DNA from: Enterococcus sp. DIV1094
Lineage (GTDB): Bacteria > Bacillota > Bacilli > Lactobacillales > Enterococcaceae
Assembly: GCF_017316305.2 (NCBI RefSeq)
Contig: NZ_CP147250.1
Location: 124,001 to 188,000 of the forward strand
Reading direction: 5' to 3'
DNA length: 64,000 nt
Shown: positions 18,235-26,997 of the stretch, one piece after another
Layout: each line of letters starts with the position of its first letter
How positions within the stretch are numbered: position 1 is the first letter of the stretch
Translations under genes and position numbers: made by a program
The notes under the pieces: generated by a model
What the model was told of the DNA's origin: nothing
The model's input: only the letters and a program-made list of their open reading frames with translations
The model's database searches: none

Positions 18235-18313
18235 TCAGAATGAAAGAGGATCACAGATTTGAGCAATCTGTTGGTTATCCTCTCACCATTTTATTTGTTC
18301 ATTGATTTAATGC

Positions 18314-19504
18314 TTATTTGTCGTTGATCGCAGCTAGACCAGGTAATTCTTTACCTTCAAGCAATTCTAAACTTGCACCGCCACCTGTTGAGATGTGAGT
18401 AAATTTATCTGCGAAACCTAATTGTTCAGCAGCAGCTGCTGAGTCACCGCCACCGATGATCGTTGTTGCATCTTCAAGGTTAGCGATTGCTTCACAAACA
18501 CCGATTGTACCTTTGGCAAAGTTACTCATTTCGAATACGCCCATTGGTCCGTTCCATACAACTGTTTTTGCTCCTTGCAATGTATCAGCAAATAGTTTAA
18601 CAGAAGCAGGTCCGATGTCTAATGCCATCAAGCCTTCAGGAATGTCGCCTTCGATGACTTGTGTTTCCACATCATTTGAGAATTCAGGCGCACACACGTT
18701 GTCGATCGGTAAAACTAGTTTGTCGCCAGCTTTTTCGATCAATTCTTTTGCTAAAGCTACTTTATCCGCTTCAACTAAAGAGTTACCGATTTTGATGCCT
18801 TTTGCTTCGTAGAATGTGTAAGTCATTCCACCGCCGATCAAAATTTTGTCTGCTTTAGGAATCAAGTTTTCGATGACACCGATTTTATCTGAAACTTTCG
18901 CTCCACCTAAGATCGCGATCATCGGACGTTTTGGTTCTTCGACTGCTTCGCCGATGAATTTGATTTCTTTGTCCATCAAGAATCCAGCAACTGTTGGGAT
19001 ACCTGTTGAAGCGATCCCTACGTTAGAAGCATGCGCGCGGTGAGCTGTACCAAAAGCGTCATTGACGAATACATCGCCTAAAGAAGCCCAGTATTTACCT
19101 AAGTCAGCGTCATTTTTGCTTTCTTTTTTGCCGTCGATGTCTTCAAAACGAGTGTTTTCAAAAACAACTACGTCGCCATCTTTCATGTCAGCAATCGCTG
19201 TTTCCAATTCTGAACCACGAGTTTCAGGAACGAAAGTCACTTCTTTACCTAGCAATTCGCCTAAACGTTTTGCAACTGGTGCTAAAGATTTTCCTTCTTT
19301 ATCTTCTTCTGTTTTCACACGTCCAAGGTGAGAGAAAAGAATCGCTTTTCCGCCTTGCTCCAACACATAATTGATTGTTGGTAACGCTGCTTTGATACGT
19401 GTATCATCAGTGATGACGCCGTCTTTCAAAGGAACATTGAAGTCAACACGGACAAGGACTTTTTTATCTTTTAAATCAATATCTTTGACTGTTTTCTTAG
19501 CCAT
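18314..19504 (-). CDS. pgk: phosphoglycerate kinase
   Basis: The protein has 396 residues, full length. It transfers phosphate from 1,3-bisphosphoglycerate to ADP. Landmarks are [12 protein letters not shown] (substrate arginine), the SHLGRVK segment, [14 protein letters not shown], the NGPMGVFE nucleotide site and the GGGDSAAA C-terminal glycine loop. It lies after gap with a strong intrinsic terminator in between, so part of the transcripts from the gap promoter should stop before it. AGGAGG lies before the ATG. Confidence 0.98.
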   Translation of the reverse strand: MAKKTVKDIDLKDKKVLVRVDFNVPLKDGVITDDTRIKAALPTINYVLEQGGKAILFSHLGRVKTEEDKEGKSLAPVAKRLGELLGKEVTFVPETRGSELETAIADMKDGDVVVFENTRFEDIDGKKESKNDADLGKYWASLGDVFVNDAFGTAHRAHASNVGIASTGIPTVAGFLMDKEIKFIGEAVEEPKRPMIAILGGAKVSDKIGVIENLIPKADKILIGGGMTYTFYEAKGIKIGNSLVEADKVALAKELIEKAGDKLVLPIDNVCAPEFSNDVETQVIEGDIPEGLMALDIGPASVKLFADTLQGAKTVVWNGPMGVFEMSNFAKGTIGVCEAIANLEDATTIIGGGDSAAAAEQLGFADKFTHISTGGGASLELLEGKELPGLAAINDK

Positions 19505-19532
19505 TTGATTTCCTCCTAAATAAACATCTTAT

Positions 19533-19571
19533 CAAAAAAAGCGGAGAAGCGCGATTGCTTCCCCGCTTTTA
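19533..19571 (-). terminator. intercistronic terminator between gap and pgk
   Basis: The minus strand reads AAAGCGGGGAAGC, a short loop, GCTTCTCCGC and seven T. The stem is GC-rich and complete. Being inside a glycolytic operon, it would lower pgk-tpiA-eno relative to gap. Confidence 0.85.
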
Positions 19572-19609
19572 AGTGTACATGGATATAGGTTACACTTGTA
19601 CGATTTATC

Positions 19610-20611
19610 TTATAAGTTAGCGAAGTATTCTAAAGTACGTACTAATTGTGCAGTGTATGACATTTCGTTGTCGTACCAAGCAACAGTTTTAACTAATTGT
19701 TTGTCGCCAACAGTCATTACTTTTGTTTGAGTAGCATCAAATAATGAACCGAAAGTCATACCAACGATATCTGAAGAAACGATTTCGTCTGTGTTGTAAC
19801 CGTAAGATTCGTTTGCTGCTTCTTCCATTGCTGCATTAACTTCATCAACAGTTACGTTTTTATCAAGAACTGTAACTAATTCTGTTAATGAACCTGTAGC
19901 GATTGGTACACGTTGAGCAGCTCCGTCTAATTTACCGTTCAATTCAGGGATTACTAAGCCGATAGCTTTAGCAGCACCTGTTGAGTTAGGAACGATGTTT
20001 GCAGCAGCAGCGCGTGCACGGCGGAAGTCACCTTTAGGATGAGGTCCGTCAAGAGTCATTTGGTCACCTGTGTAAGCGTGGATAGTTGTCATTAATCCTT
20101 CAACAACACCAAATTTGTCGTTCAATGTTTTAGCCATAGGAGCTAAACAGTTAGTTGTACATGAAGCACCAGAGATAACTGTTTCTTTACCAGTTAATGT
20201 TTCATGGTTTGTGTTGTAAACGATTGTTGGTACATCATCGCCACCAGGAGCTGAGATAACAACACGTTTAGCACCAGCTGTTAAATGTTTTTCAGCAGCT
20301 GATTTTGAAGTGAAGAAACCAGTACATTCTAGAACGATGTCTACGCCTAGTTCGCCCCAAGGTAATTCTTCAGGGTTACGGTTAGCTAAAACTTTAACTT
20401 CTTTTCCGTTTACGTTGAATGAACCTTCGTGAACTTCAACTGTTCCGTTGAAACGTCCTTGAGTTGTATCGTATTTTAACAAGTGTGCCAACATTTTAGC
20501 ATCTGTCAAATCGTTGATTGCTACTACTTCGATTCCATCTACATCTTGGATACGACGGAATGCTAGACGTCCAATACGTCCAAAACCATTAATACCTACT
20601 TTAACTGTCAT
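19610..20611 (-). CDS. gap: glyceraldehyde-3-phosphate dehydrogenase (NAD, phosphorylating)
   Basis: The protein has 333 residues. It contains the [14 protein letters not shown]ossmann start, the [10 protein letters not shown] active site with catalytic cysteine, the histidine in [10 protein letters not shown], and WYDNEMSYT near the C-terminus. It oxidises glyceraldehyde-3-phosphate with NAD and phosphate. It directly follows cggR, and its ribosome site is AGGAGG. The organisation matches the B. subtilis gapA (glycolytic) type, not the gluconeogenic GapB. Confidence 0.98.
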   Translation of the reverse strand: MTVKVGINGFGRIGRLAFRRIQDVDGIEVVAINDLTDAKMLAHLLKYDTTQGRFNGTVEVHEGSFNVNGKEVKVLANRNPEELPWGELGVDIVLECTGFFTSKSAAEKHLTAGAKRVVISAPGGDDVPTIVYNTNHETLTGKETVISGASCTTNCLAPMAKTLNDKFGVVEGLMTTIHAYTGDQMTLDGPHPKGDFRRARAAAANIVPNSTGAAKAIGLVIPELNGKLDGAAQRVPIATGSLTELVTVLDKNVTVDEVNAAMEEAANESYGYNTDEIVSSDIVGMTFGSLFDATQTKVMTVGDKQLVKTVAWYDNEMSYTAQLVRTLEYFANL

Positions 20612-20651
20612 TTAAGATTTCCTCCTTATGAAAATCAAAAAAATATTTATT

Positions 20652-21689
20652 TTAAAGGGATACCCCTTTTAAAATCTCATTTGCAGCGGCTTCATCGGTA
20701 ATGAGCCACGTTTGTTTTGGTGCATTATTCATATACGCTCGAATCGCTTTGGCTTTGGCTTTCCCTCCTGCAACTGCAAGAATGATGGGAACCTTTGCTA
20801 AGTCTTTTAATTCGATGCCGATTCGAGGGACTTTATACACCACTTCTCCTTTTTCATTGAAGAAATAGCCAAAAGATTCCGCAACGGCATTGGCCTGTTT
20901 CAACATCAGCAATTCTTCTTCATTCATCTTTCGTCGCGCTGCCATATGCAACGCCCGTCCAATACTATGAATAACACAATTTGCCTCACTTATCAAGTTT
21001 AACACTTCTTGTATAGACGGCTCATTGAGTAGTGAATTGTAAGTAGCCAAGCTTAATTGTTCCGGCACATACAATGCTCGGTGTTTTCCATTTGCCTTTG
21101 TAGCCATTCTAGCACTGACTGAGTTCGCTTGTACAGTAATCGCCTCGCCGATCCCACCTCTTGCGGGTACAAACAAGTTATGGCGTTTGCTATTTTCTAA
21201 GCTGGTCAGTTGCTCTGCGACGATCGCCATCGTTGTTCCTCCCATGACTGCGATGATATTATCACCTTCTGGAAGTAATAGATTCAAAGATTCGTCTAAG
21301 GCTTCGCCAAAAGCATCTGCTACTTTTGGTTGTTGTTCACTGTTTCCAGAAACAACGATACAGCGCTGATTCCCAAAATACTCAGATAGTTTCATTTCGA
21401 TCTGATGCATTCCTAGAAGTTGGTCCATAAAGCTTTCGAGGCTTTGATAGACTTCTTCTCCCTTTTTTGTCAGCGTCATACCACTTTTAGAGGCGTTGAT
21501 CAGTTCAAGTTGTTTGAGCAAATCCGTTTCTGTTCGTAAAACACGTTCGGTCATGCCCATGCTTTCCGATAAACTACGACGACCAATTGGCTGCATCCAG
21601 TAAATATTGCGCAAAATCTTATAACGTTCTTGCAAAACATCCATGATGTCTGGTGCAACAGCTTCAATCAGTTTCAATTCATCTAACAT
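20652..21689 (-). CDS. cggR: central glycolytic genes regulator (SorC/DeoR family repressor)
   Basis: The protein has 345 residues. The N-terminus carries an HTH (GRRSLSESMGMTERVLRTETDLL), and the rest is the SorC-type sugar-binding domain (VMGGTTMAIVAEQL, NLFVPARGGIGEA, AVAGGKAKA). In Bacillus the ligand is fructose-1,6-bisphosphate. The start is the ATG at 21689 behind AAGGAG; further codons upstream run through the operator and are not used. It is first in the operon and sits directly downstream of a two-site CggR operator, so it is autoregulated. Confidence 0.95.
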   Translation of the reverse strand: MLDELKLIEAVAPDIMDVLQERYKILRNIYWMQPIGRRSLSESMGMTERVLRTETDLLKQLELINASKSGMTLTKKGEEVYQSLESFMDQLLGMHQIEMKLSEYFGNQRCIVVSGNSEQQPKVADAFGEALDESLNLLLPEGDNIIAVMGGTTMAIVAEQLTSLENSKRHNLFVPARGGIGEAITVQANSVSARMATKANGKHRALYVPEQLSLATYNSLLNEPSIQEVLNLISEANCVIHSIGRALHMAARRKMNEEELLMLKQANAVAESFGYFFNEKGEVVYKVPRIGIELKDLAKVPIILAVAGGKAKAKAIRAYMNNAPKQTWLITDEAAANEILKGVSL

Positions 21690-21705
21690 AGCGATCTCCT
21701 TAGTT

Positions 21706-21741
21706 GGACACTTTTTGTCCAATGTAGACTCAAAACGACCC
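21706..21741 (-). promoter_or_regulatory. CggR operator, two half-sites
   Basis: On the minus strand GGGTC-N6-AGTC, four bases, then TTGGAC-N6-TGTC. This fits the spacing and core of the known Bacillus operator CGGGAC-N6-TGTC-N4-CGGGAC-N6-TGTC. The downstream site is a perfect palindrome (TTGGACAAAAAGTGTCCAA), and the upstream one is degenerate. It ends just before the cggR ribosome site. Confidence 0.8.
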
Positions 21742-21847
21742 ATGTGATCTAAAAAAATAAATCGGACTTTCCAACTTGCACGTTCTCATATAGGAAAATC
21801 TCAACCTCACATGACTTAGTCTACCAGTTTTATCCTTTTTTATCAAC

Positions 21848-21887
21848 AAAAAAAGACTAGAAAAATGTTTAAGATTCTTCTAGTCTT
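21848..21887 (-). terminator. terminator of rpoN
   Basis: A minus-strand stem AAGACTAGAA/TTCTAGTCTT is followed by a run of T. It lies just after the rpoN stop. Confidence 0.85.
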
Positions 21888-21895
21888 GCTTTCCT

Positions 21896-23224
21896 TTACT
21901 TATCATACCGTTTTCTTTTCGATGAACTAGGGATTCCTAACAAGTCACGATATTTAGCAACTGTCCGGCGAGAAATCGAAATTTTCTCGTTTTTAAGCAG
22001 TTCAACTAATTTTTGATCTGATAACGGCTTGCTTTTATCTTCAGCATCCACCAATTCTTTGACTTTTTTCTTAGCTGTATCAGCGGATAGGTCTTCGGAA
22101 CTTTCTGTGTTTGTCGGTTGCAGTCTTGTTGTAAAAAACTTTCTCAATTCAAAGACCCCGAACTCGGTTTCAAGATATTTGCCATTCACTGCTCGACTGA
22201 CAGTCGATTCATGGACATCGATCTCTTCTGCTACCTCTTTTAAGGTCAATGGTCGAATCGGACGTGCTACGTTCGTAAAAAACTCTTTTTGGCGTGAAAC
22301 GATGATCTGTGCTACACGCATGATCGTATCGCCCCGCTGTAAAATCGTTTTTTGTAGCCACTCAAATTCTTGTTTACGTTCTTTTAGATAGGCTTGCGTT
22401 TCTTTGTCTGCTTTTTTTTGCATTTGTTGAAAATAAGCTTCTTGAAAGCGAACATTCGGTTGATTGCCACGATTCGAGACGACTTGGACTTCTTCACCTT
22501 GCACAATGACTTTGACATCTGGAATGATATACAAGCCACTACTATGGTCAAATACTCTGCCAGGGCTTGGACTAAGGGTTTGGATATAGTCGAAGATCCG
22601 TTGCACGTCGCTTAATGGAATCGAAAAATGTTGCGCGATCTCTTTCCATTTGCGATCCACTAACTGATCGAACCATTCTTCCAAGACGATGTAAGCCAAT
22701 TCGGGGGCATAATCATCTCTTTCTGTTTGTAACATCAAGCATTCTTGTAAACTTCGGGCACCAACACCCGCGGGTTCTAATTGTTGTATCAATGTCAACG
22801 CATCAAGCATTTGGATTGGTGTCGCATTGGTCTGATGAATCGCTTCTTCTAAAGGAATCGTCAAAAAGCCATTCAGGTCAATGTATTCAATCAGATATAA
22901 AATCAACTTTCGTAAAAAAGTATCTCGGTAGTTCAAATGGACTTGATCGATCAACGATTCAAAAAGTGAACCTGTCGTATCAGGAATTTGGTTCAGATAA
23001 CTCGTTTCTTCCCCATCATAACTAGTGCTTCGTTTTTGATAATCGGGTTGCCAATCCGGTTCGACTACTTCTACTAAGGGGTTTTCCAATGCCTGGTTTT
23101 CAACAAAAGCTAAAAGCTCTTCGCTGTTGTACTGCAAGACTTGGATGGACTGTTGTAGTTGCTGTGTCATGGCAAGTTTTTGTGTTTGTTGTTGTTTTTG
23201 TGAAAAATTTTGTTCAAATTTCAT
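21896..23224 (-). CDS. rpoN: RNA polymerase sigma-54 factor
   Basis: The protein has 442 residues. The glutamine-rich activator-binding region I (QNFSQKQQQTQKLAMTQQLQ) is at the N-terminus, a core-binding domain is in the middle, the HTH reads VAEEIDVHESTVSRAVNGKY, and the RpoN box is RRTVAKYR near the end. It directs RNA polymerase to -24/-12 promoters, which in enterococci mostly control PTS operons through LevR-type activators. No such activator is in this window. The start at 23224 versus 23236 is uncertain because the AAGGGG ribosome site is badly spaced for both. Confidence 0.95.
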   Translation of the reverse strand: MKFEQNFSQKQQQTQKLAMTQQLQQSIQVLQYNSEELLAFVENQALENPLVEVVEPDWQPDYQKRSTSYDGEETSYLNQIPDTTGSLFESLIDQVHLNYRDTFLRKLILYLIEYIDLNGFLTIPLEEAIHQTNATPIQMLDALTLIQQLEPAGVGARSLQECLMLQTERDDYAPELAYIVLEEWFDQLVDRKWKEIAQHFSIPLSDVQRIFDYIQTLSPSPGRVFDHSSGLYIIPDVKVIVQGEEVQVVSNRGNQPNVRFQEAYFQQMQKKADKETQAYLKERKQEFEWLQKTILQRGDTIMRVAQIIVSRQKEFFTNVARPIRPLTLKEVAEEIDVHESTVSRAVNGKYLETEFGVFELRKFFTTRLQPTNTESSEDLSADTAKKKVKELVDAEDKSKPLSDQKLVELLKNEKISISRRTVAKYRDLLGIPSSSKRKRYDK

Positions 23225-23283
23225 TTTTTTGCCCATTCCCCTTGTAATTTATTTTTGATTTCGATACAATTGTTGCAGTGCTT

Positions 23284-23355
23284 GCGTCCTTAGTGTAGTG
23301 GATATCACGTAAGATTCCGGTTCTTGAGACGGGGGTTCGATTCCCTCAGGACGCG
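23284..23355 (+). tRNA. tRNA-Arg(CCG)
   Basis: The acceptor stem GCGTCCT/AGGACGC, a short D arm, an anticodon stem TAAGA/TCTTG with loop TTCCGGT (anticodon CCG) and a T arm with GTTCGATTCCC form a complete cloverleaf. CCA is not encoded. It reads CGG arginine codons. It lies alone, divergent from rpoN. Confidence 0.92.
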
Positions 23356-23407
23356 TCTAATGTTATCTTAGCATATTTGCAAGGATTTTGCTTTCAAAAT
23401 TCTAAGA

Positions 23408-23445
23408 AAAAAGCGGTTTTCCTATCTAGGAAAACTGCTTTTTTT
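23408..23445 (+). terminator. intrinsic terminator downstream of tRNA-Arg
   Basis: AAGCGGTTTTCC pairs with GGAAAACTGCTT, followed by a T-run on the plus strand. Confidence 0.85.
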
Positions 23446-23682
23446 GATTTCTTTATGGGATTGATTTATTTTTGATGACTGACTGACTTTCTTTCCATAC
23501 ATCATTCTATATTTGCCAAATATTATTCTTTTATATGACCTTCAATGAAAAATATGAATAATAGAACTAACCTCTTTTTCAACAAATCAGATTCCATCAT
23601 CGTTTCTTTGCTATTTAACTTATTTTCACACTTGGCATACTTAATAAAGAGATCGAGACAACAGTGTTTTACCCAGAGAAAC

Positions 23683-23730
23683 AGACGCTTATCCACAAAA
23701 ATTGTTCTTCAAATTTTGTGGATGGCGTCT
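23683..23730. repeat. long perfect-type inverted repeat
   Basis: AGACGC..ATCCACAAAA pairs with AATTTTGTGGAT.GCGTCT around a short loop. There is no T-run of terminator quality on either side, though it lies about 110 bases downstream of the small 54-residue gene. The stretch 23450-23839 has no gene that I can support. Confidence 0.55.
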
Positions 23731-23839
23731 TATTTTCAAGGATGTTGCTTCTATAGGCCGTCGTTTATTCGATTTTATGATAAAGTAAAAAGTCAATTTT
23801 ACCTTTGTCCTAGATACTTTTCAGTTTCATTAAAAATCC

Positions 23840-24004
23840 CTACTTGTTCTTTTTGCTTGAATTAGCAAAATAGACGAGTGAAAATCCTACATACATACCT
23901 AGTGTTATCCACCACTTAAATTGTCTATTTAATAGATGAGATAGACCCCAGTTAAAAAGTAATACTAGTAGAAAAGCACCCAAAATAATTTTAAGGTCCT
24001 TCAT
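23840..24004 (-). CDS. small two-helix membrane protein, candidate bacteriocin immunity
   Basis: The protein has 54 residues. It opens MKDLKIILGAFLLVLLFNW, with a second hydrophobic stretch WWITLGMYVGFSLVYF, and ends in a basic NSSKKNK. AAGGTGGGG precedes the ATG. It begins 21 bases after the stop of the secreted glycine-rich protein gene on the same strand. A short, basic, two-helix protein right after a secreted pore-former-like product is the usual shape of a bacteriocin immunity protein. That function is inferred from context only. Confidence 0.6.
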   Translation of the reverse strand: MKDLKIILGAFLLVLLFNWGLSHLLNRQFKWWITLGMYVGFSLVYFANSSKKNK

Positions 24005-24025
24005 AATTACCCCACCTTTATAACA

Positions 24026-24631
24026 TTAAAAATTAATACGTCCATTATTGGGGACTTTATCACGTTGATCCCAATATTTGGCTAAATAAGCACCTGGAGA
24101 ATTCAAATTAAACACAAAATCAATTACATTTTGTGTGATAAATCCACCAACCATTCCATATTTTATTAACGCTGCTTTTACTGCAGATATAGCAGCATGT
24201 TTTCCAACTTTTTTCATAGCCGCAGCAAGTCCTCCAATAGCGCCACCAATAGCTATCCCAATCGCAGTATCAATAAATGCTCCCATTTGATTGACAGTAA
24301 TTCCTTGCCAAGGTGATCTCAGCGCTAATGATGGGTCTGTTATGTATACACCTTGATCCGTACTAATTGGATCTATAGTATAATCTCCTCGCAATTGTTT
24401 ATAAACACCATCTCGGAGATATTCCTTAGATAATTCTGGATAATTTTTAGATATTTCAACAACTAATTGTTCTACTTGTTCTTCATCAAATGACTCTTCA
24501 GACTTCAAATCTACATACACCTCTTCAGTGTAATTATCTGAAGCGTAAACACTAACTCCTGATGGTACTATACTTCCTAACATCAACAATAACAAAAAAA
24601 ACGATACTTTTAAACTGAAAACTTTTTTCAT
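24026..24631 (-). CDS. secreted precursor with glycine-rich hydrophobic C-terminus, candidate bacteriocin
   Basis: The protein has 201 residues: a signal peptide (cleavage near SVYASDN), then an acidic propeptide-like stretch (about 32-110) with EESFDEEQVEQLVVEI. After SPWQ (about residue 110), a C-terminal 90-residue part contains a long amphipathic/hydrophobic run with GxxxG spacing (GIAIGGAIGGLAAA, then KKVGKHAAISAVKAALIKYG). That layout resembles large-precursor bacteriocins such as closticin 574, where the C-terminal part is the active peptide. No known family motif was recognised. A small membrane protein follows as likely immunity. The ribosome site AAGGCG is present. Confidence 0.55.
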   Translation of the reverse strand: MKKVFSLKVSFFLLLLMLGSIVPSGVSVYASDNYTEEVYVDLKSEESFDEEQVEQLVVEISKNYPELSKEYLRDGVYKQLRGDYTIDPISTDQGVYITDPSLALRSPWQGITVNQMGAFIDTAIGIAIGGAIGGLAAAMKKVGKHAAISAVKAALIKYGMVGGFITQNVIDFVFNLNSPGAYLAKYWDQRDKVPNNGRINF

Positions 24632-24659
24632 GATAACGCCTTCTTCCTTTTTATGATTA

Positions 24660-24689
24660 AATATAGTGTTACATTTAGAATTTTATCAA
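24660..24689 (-). promoter_or_regulatory. candidate sigma-A promoter for the bacteriocin-like gene
   Basis: TTGATA (24684-24689) and TATATT (24660-24665) on the minus strand are separated by 18 bases. They lie about 30 bases before the start codon. Confidence 0.5.
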
Positions 24690-24892
24690 AAGAAGGACCT
24701 AATTTAATACTTATCATAAAAAGGGCTGTTAGAGTCATTTGTGTTCAAATTATCAAACTAATTTTCTAAAATCGTTAACTAGTATTTTTGGGGACAAAAT
24801 CATGATACCAAAATACCGTAACATAATACGTCAGTATGTCGAGTTACTAATCACTCGTTTTTTCTTTTAATCAACTTACTCATCATGGGATT

Positions 24893-25522
24893 TTAAAAAG
24901 TAAACCAATCTTCTATGTAACTATAGTAGAAATGATTTGATAAAGGTCCAGGATCATAGCGCTCTGTCACACCATCGCCTCGACGAAGTGTTAAGCCGTT
25001 TCTTAAAGTTGCTGTTTTTTGATCATAGAAATCACCATTTATCGTATAGAATATCCGGTTAGGATCTTCTAAATAGGCAAATACATCCCCCGAAAAATGT
25101 TTCTCCAATCCTGGGTTGGTTGTTTTCAACTGGACAGACAAAATCGACTTGATTGCCCGAAAATTTCCACTTTCACTCGTTTCACAGTACAACAACAAAC
25201 TTGGTTGGTATACTCTGTTAACAGTTATGTTTTGAGAAAAGACACGATAGGTTGTGCCATTATGTATTGCGCTTTGCGCCATTTGCTCAGTATAGCCTAT
25301 ATGTTTTCTTGCTTGTTCTTCCGTCAGTTGAAACTCTCTTGAAATGACACGAAGCAGTTGATCAAAGTCCAACTTACTGGACATCGTTCGATATGTATTT
25401 GCTTCACTTTGTATTGAAAGATTTAAAGACGTTTGCTCTTTTGGTGACAGATTGACCAACAGGAACAACGCAAATAAAACACCAAGACAACTGATTACTT
25501 TTATTCGTATTGATTTTTTCAT
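24893..25522 (-). CDS. secreted protein, unknown
   Basis: The protein has 209 residues with a basic start and hydrophobic helix (VISCLGVLFALFLLVNL), so it is exported or anchored. The mature part begins with a helical region (DFDQLLRVISREFQLTEEQARKHIG), then beta-rich sequence with aromatic residues at the end (HFYYSYIEDWFTF). AGGAG precedes the ATG. I do not recognise the family. It lies beside the bacteriocin-like gene on the same strand but 260 bases away, so a functional link is not shown. Confidence 0.6.
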   Translation of the reverse strand: MKKSIRIKVISCLGVLFALFLLVNLSPKEQTSLNLSIQSEANTYRTMSSKLDFDQLLRVISREFQLTEEQARKHIGYTEQMAQSAIHNGTTYRVFSQNITVNRVYQPSLLLYCETSESGNFRAIKSILSVQLKTTNPGLEKHFSGDVFAYLEDPNRIFYTINGDFYDQKTATLRNGLTLRRGDGVTERYDPGPLSNHFYYSYIEDWFTF

Positions 25523-25653
25523 CGATTACTCCTATTTATTTGTTATTCTTCTGTCTATTATCATAATCGGAAATAGCCACTGACGCAAAGAAAACTTTTA
25601 TAAAACAATTGTTTTTATTTCTTGACTTCTCCTTTCAACAGATTTTTCACAAG

Positions 25654-25680
25654 AAAAAAGAGCCGTTTCTTCGGCTCTTC
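25654..25680 (-). terminator. intrinsic terminator after the zinc-ribbon gene
   Basis: AGAGCCG, loop AAGAAA, CGGCTCT and a T-run on the minus strand. Confidence 0.85.
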
Positions 25681-25696
25681 AACAGCTTTTCGCTTT

Positions 25697-26095
25697 TTAG
25701 TCATATGGGACATAATTTTCCATACGTTCTTCTTCGTTCAACTCTTCATTTTCAATCAACATATTCATGCCGCCCATCAATTCCGAACTCATCGGACCAT
25801 TCACAGATAAGTCATGTCGCTGGATCATTTGTTGATATTCCTCTGCACTGATCACTGCTCCAGTTTTCAGATTTTTATACTGTTTCGGCGTTTCCTCAAC
25901 TTCATCGTCCAATTTTGAAAAATCAGTTTCTTTGTAAGTGACAAAGTAGCCATGAGAAAGTTTCTTTTTGACCACTTCATTACATTCAGGACAGCGGATC
26001 GGCATTTCCTTTTCCTGGTGCTCCACGACGTTACTTACTTCATTATAATAGAATTTCGTCTGACAATTGGGACATTTTAGTTGATCATCTAACAT
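25697..26095 (-). CDS. zinc-ribbon protein, unknown
   Basis: The protein has 132 residues. Two CxxC pairs (CPNCQTKFYY near 8 and CPECNEVV near 35) form a zinc ribbon. The rest is acidic and ends MENYVPYD. It has no signal peptide, so it is cytoplasmic. A start at 26095 follows GGAGACG. It has its own terminator and lies next to rpoE. The role is unknown; nucleic-acid or protein binding is the usual use of such ribbons. Confidence 0.65.
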   Translation of the reverse strand: MLDDQLKCPNCQTKFYYNEVSNVVEHQEKEMPIRCPECNEVVKKKLSHGYFVTYKETDFSKLDDEVEETPKQYKNLKTGAVISAEEYQQMIQRHDLSVNGPMSSELMGGMNMLIENEELNEEERMENYVPYD

Positions 26096-26246
26096 ATCGA
26101 TCGTCTCCTTCTATTTTGATTATCGTGTCTCAGTTTCATTTTCATCATACTCCTTTTTACAGGAAATGAAAAAAGATTCGCTGAGATGAACTAGTTCTTA
26201 TGATCAAGAACACCGAGTATTGGTAGAAGCACTACTTAGTCAAACA

Positions 26247-26288
26247 CAAAAAAACTGCAAGTATGCTTAGTTATAAGCAACTTGCAGC
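26247..26288 (-). terminator. intrinsic terminator of rpoE
   Basis: CTGCAAGTTGCTTA and TAAGCATACTTGCAG form the stem, followed by seven T on the minus strand. Confidence 0.85.
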
Positions 26289-26306
26289 TTCGAGTAGTTT
26301 CCCTTT

Positions 26307-26921
26307 TTATTCTTCTGGGAAATCTTCGTCTTCGAACTCTTCATCTTCTTCATCATCATCGTCTTCGATAATGCTTAGATCTTCTTCGATGTTTCCTGGG
26401 ATTTCTTCTTCATCATCACCAGTATCAGCACCGATTTCTTGTAAGTCAGAGTTGTATGCAGCGATTTCTTCATCATCGTCGTCTTCGTCTTCAAATAGAT
26501 CATCATCGTCTTCATCAGACAAATCAGTATCTTCTGGGTCGTCATCATTATAATCGATGGCATCTTCGTCATCATTGATAAAGGCATTGACTTTTTTGCG
26601 TTTACGACGACGTGGTGTATCCTCGTCTTCTTCGTCGATTCCATGGTTGACTTCTTCATCGATTGAATCAATGGCATACCATGAACGCAAGCCCCAACGA
26701 TTGTCGCCTAATGAAATAAAGCTACCGTCAATATTTAAGTCAGTATAAAATTGTGCGAGTGAATCACGAATGTCACTATCTGATTTGCCAAGATAAGTTT
26801 GGATCTCATTTGCTAAATCAGAAAAGTCCATCACATCACCACGCTGCTCTAAGATCGCGTGTGCGACTTCGATCATTGATAATTCGTTTTTGTTTGCACC
26901 TTCAAATACACTAATTTCCAA
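26307..26921 (-). CDS. rpoE: RNA polymerase delta subunit
   Basis: The protein has 204 residues. The folded HARE-HTH N-terminal domain ([25 protein letters not shown] through [10 protein letters not shown]) is followed by a short basic stretch (RRRKRKK). The final 90 residues are almost all Asp/Glu. The delta subunit raises RNA polymerase turnover by displacing nucleic acid and is confined to Firmicutes. It starts at a TTG (26921), with AAGGA ten bases upstream. The acidic tail is longer than in B. subtilis, as is usual for enterococci. Confidence 0.95.
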   Translation of the reverse strand: MEISVFEGANKNELSMIEVAHAILEQRGDVMDFSDLANEIQTYLGKSDSDIRDSLAQFYTDLNIDGSFISLGDNRWGLRSWYAIDSIDEEVNHGIDEEDEDTPRRRKRKKVNAFINDDEDAIDYNDDDPEDTDLSDEDDDDLFEDEDDDDEEIAAYNSDLQEIGADTGDDEEEIPGNIEEDLSIIEDDDDEEDEEFEDEDFPEE

Positions 26922-26997
26922 TCAGGACACGTCCTTTCACAGTCTACTCCTTATCATACAAAATCACAGGTAAAAAATCAAACGTTTCTTTGCTATT

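Noticed and set aside
18245..18283. Hairpin in the pgk-tpiA gap as a terminator
   Set aside because: The stem is present but no T-run follows, so it is more likely a processing site than a terminator.
23545..23865. Plus-strand frame of 106 codons
   Set aside because: There is no ribosome site and low-complexity composition. It overlaps the better supported 54-codon gene and contains the long inverted repeat.
26263..26748. Serine-rich plus-strand frames and a second minus-strand frame opposite rpoE
   Set aside because: They are out-of-frame readings of the Asp/Glu-rich tail codons of rpoE, with no ribosome site or family pattern.
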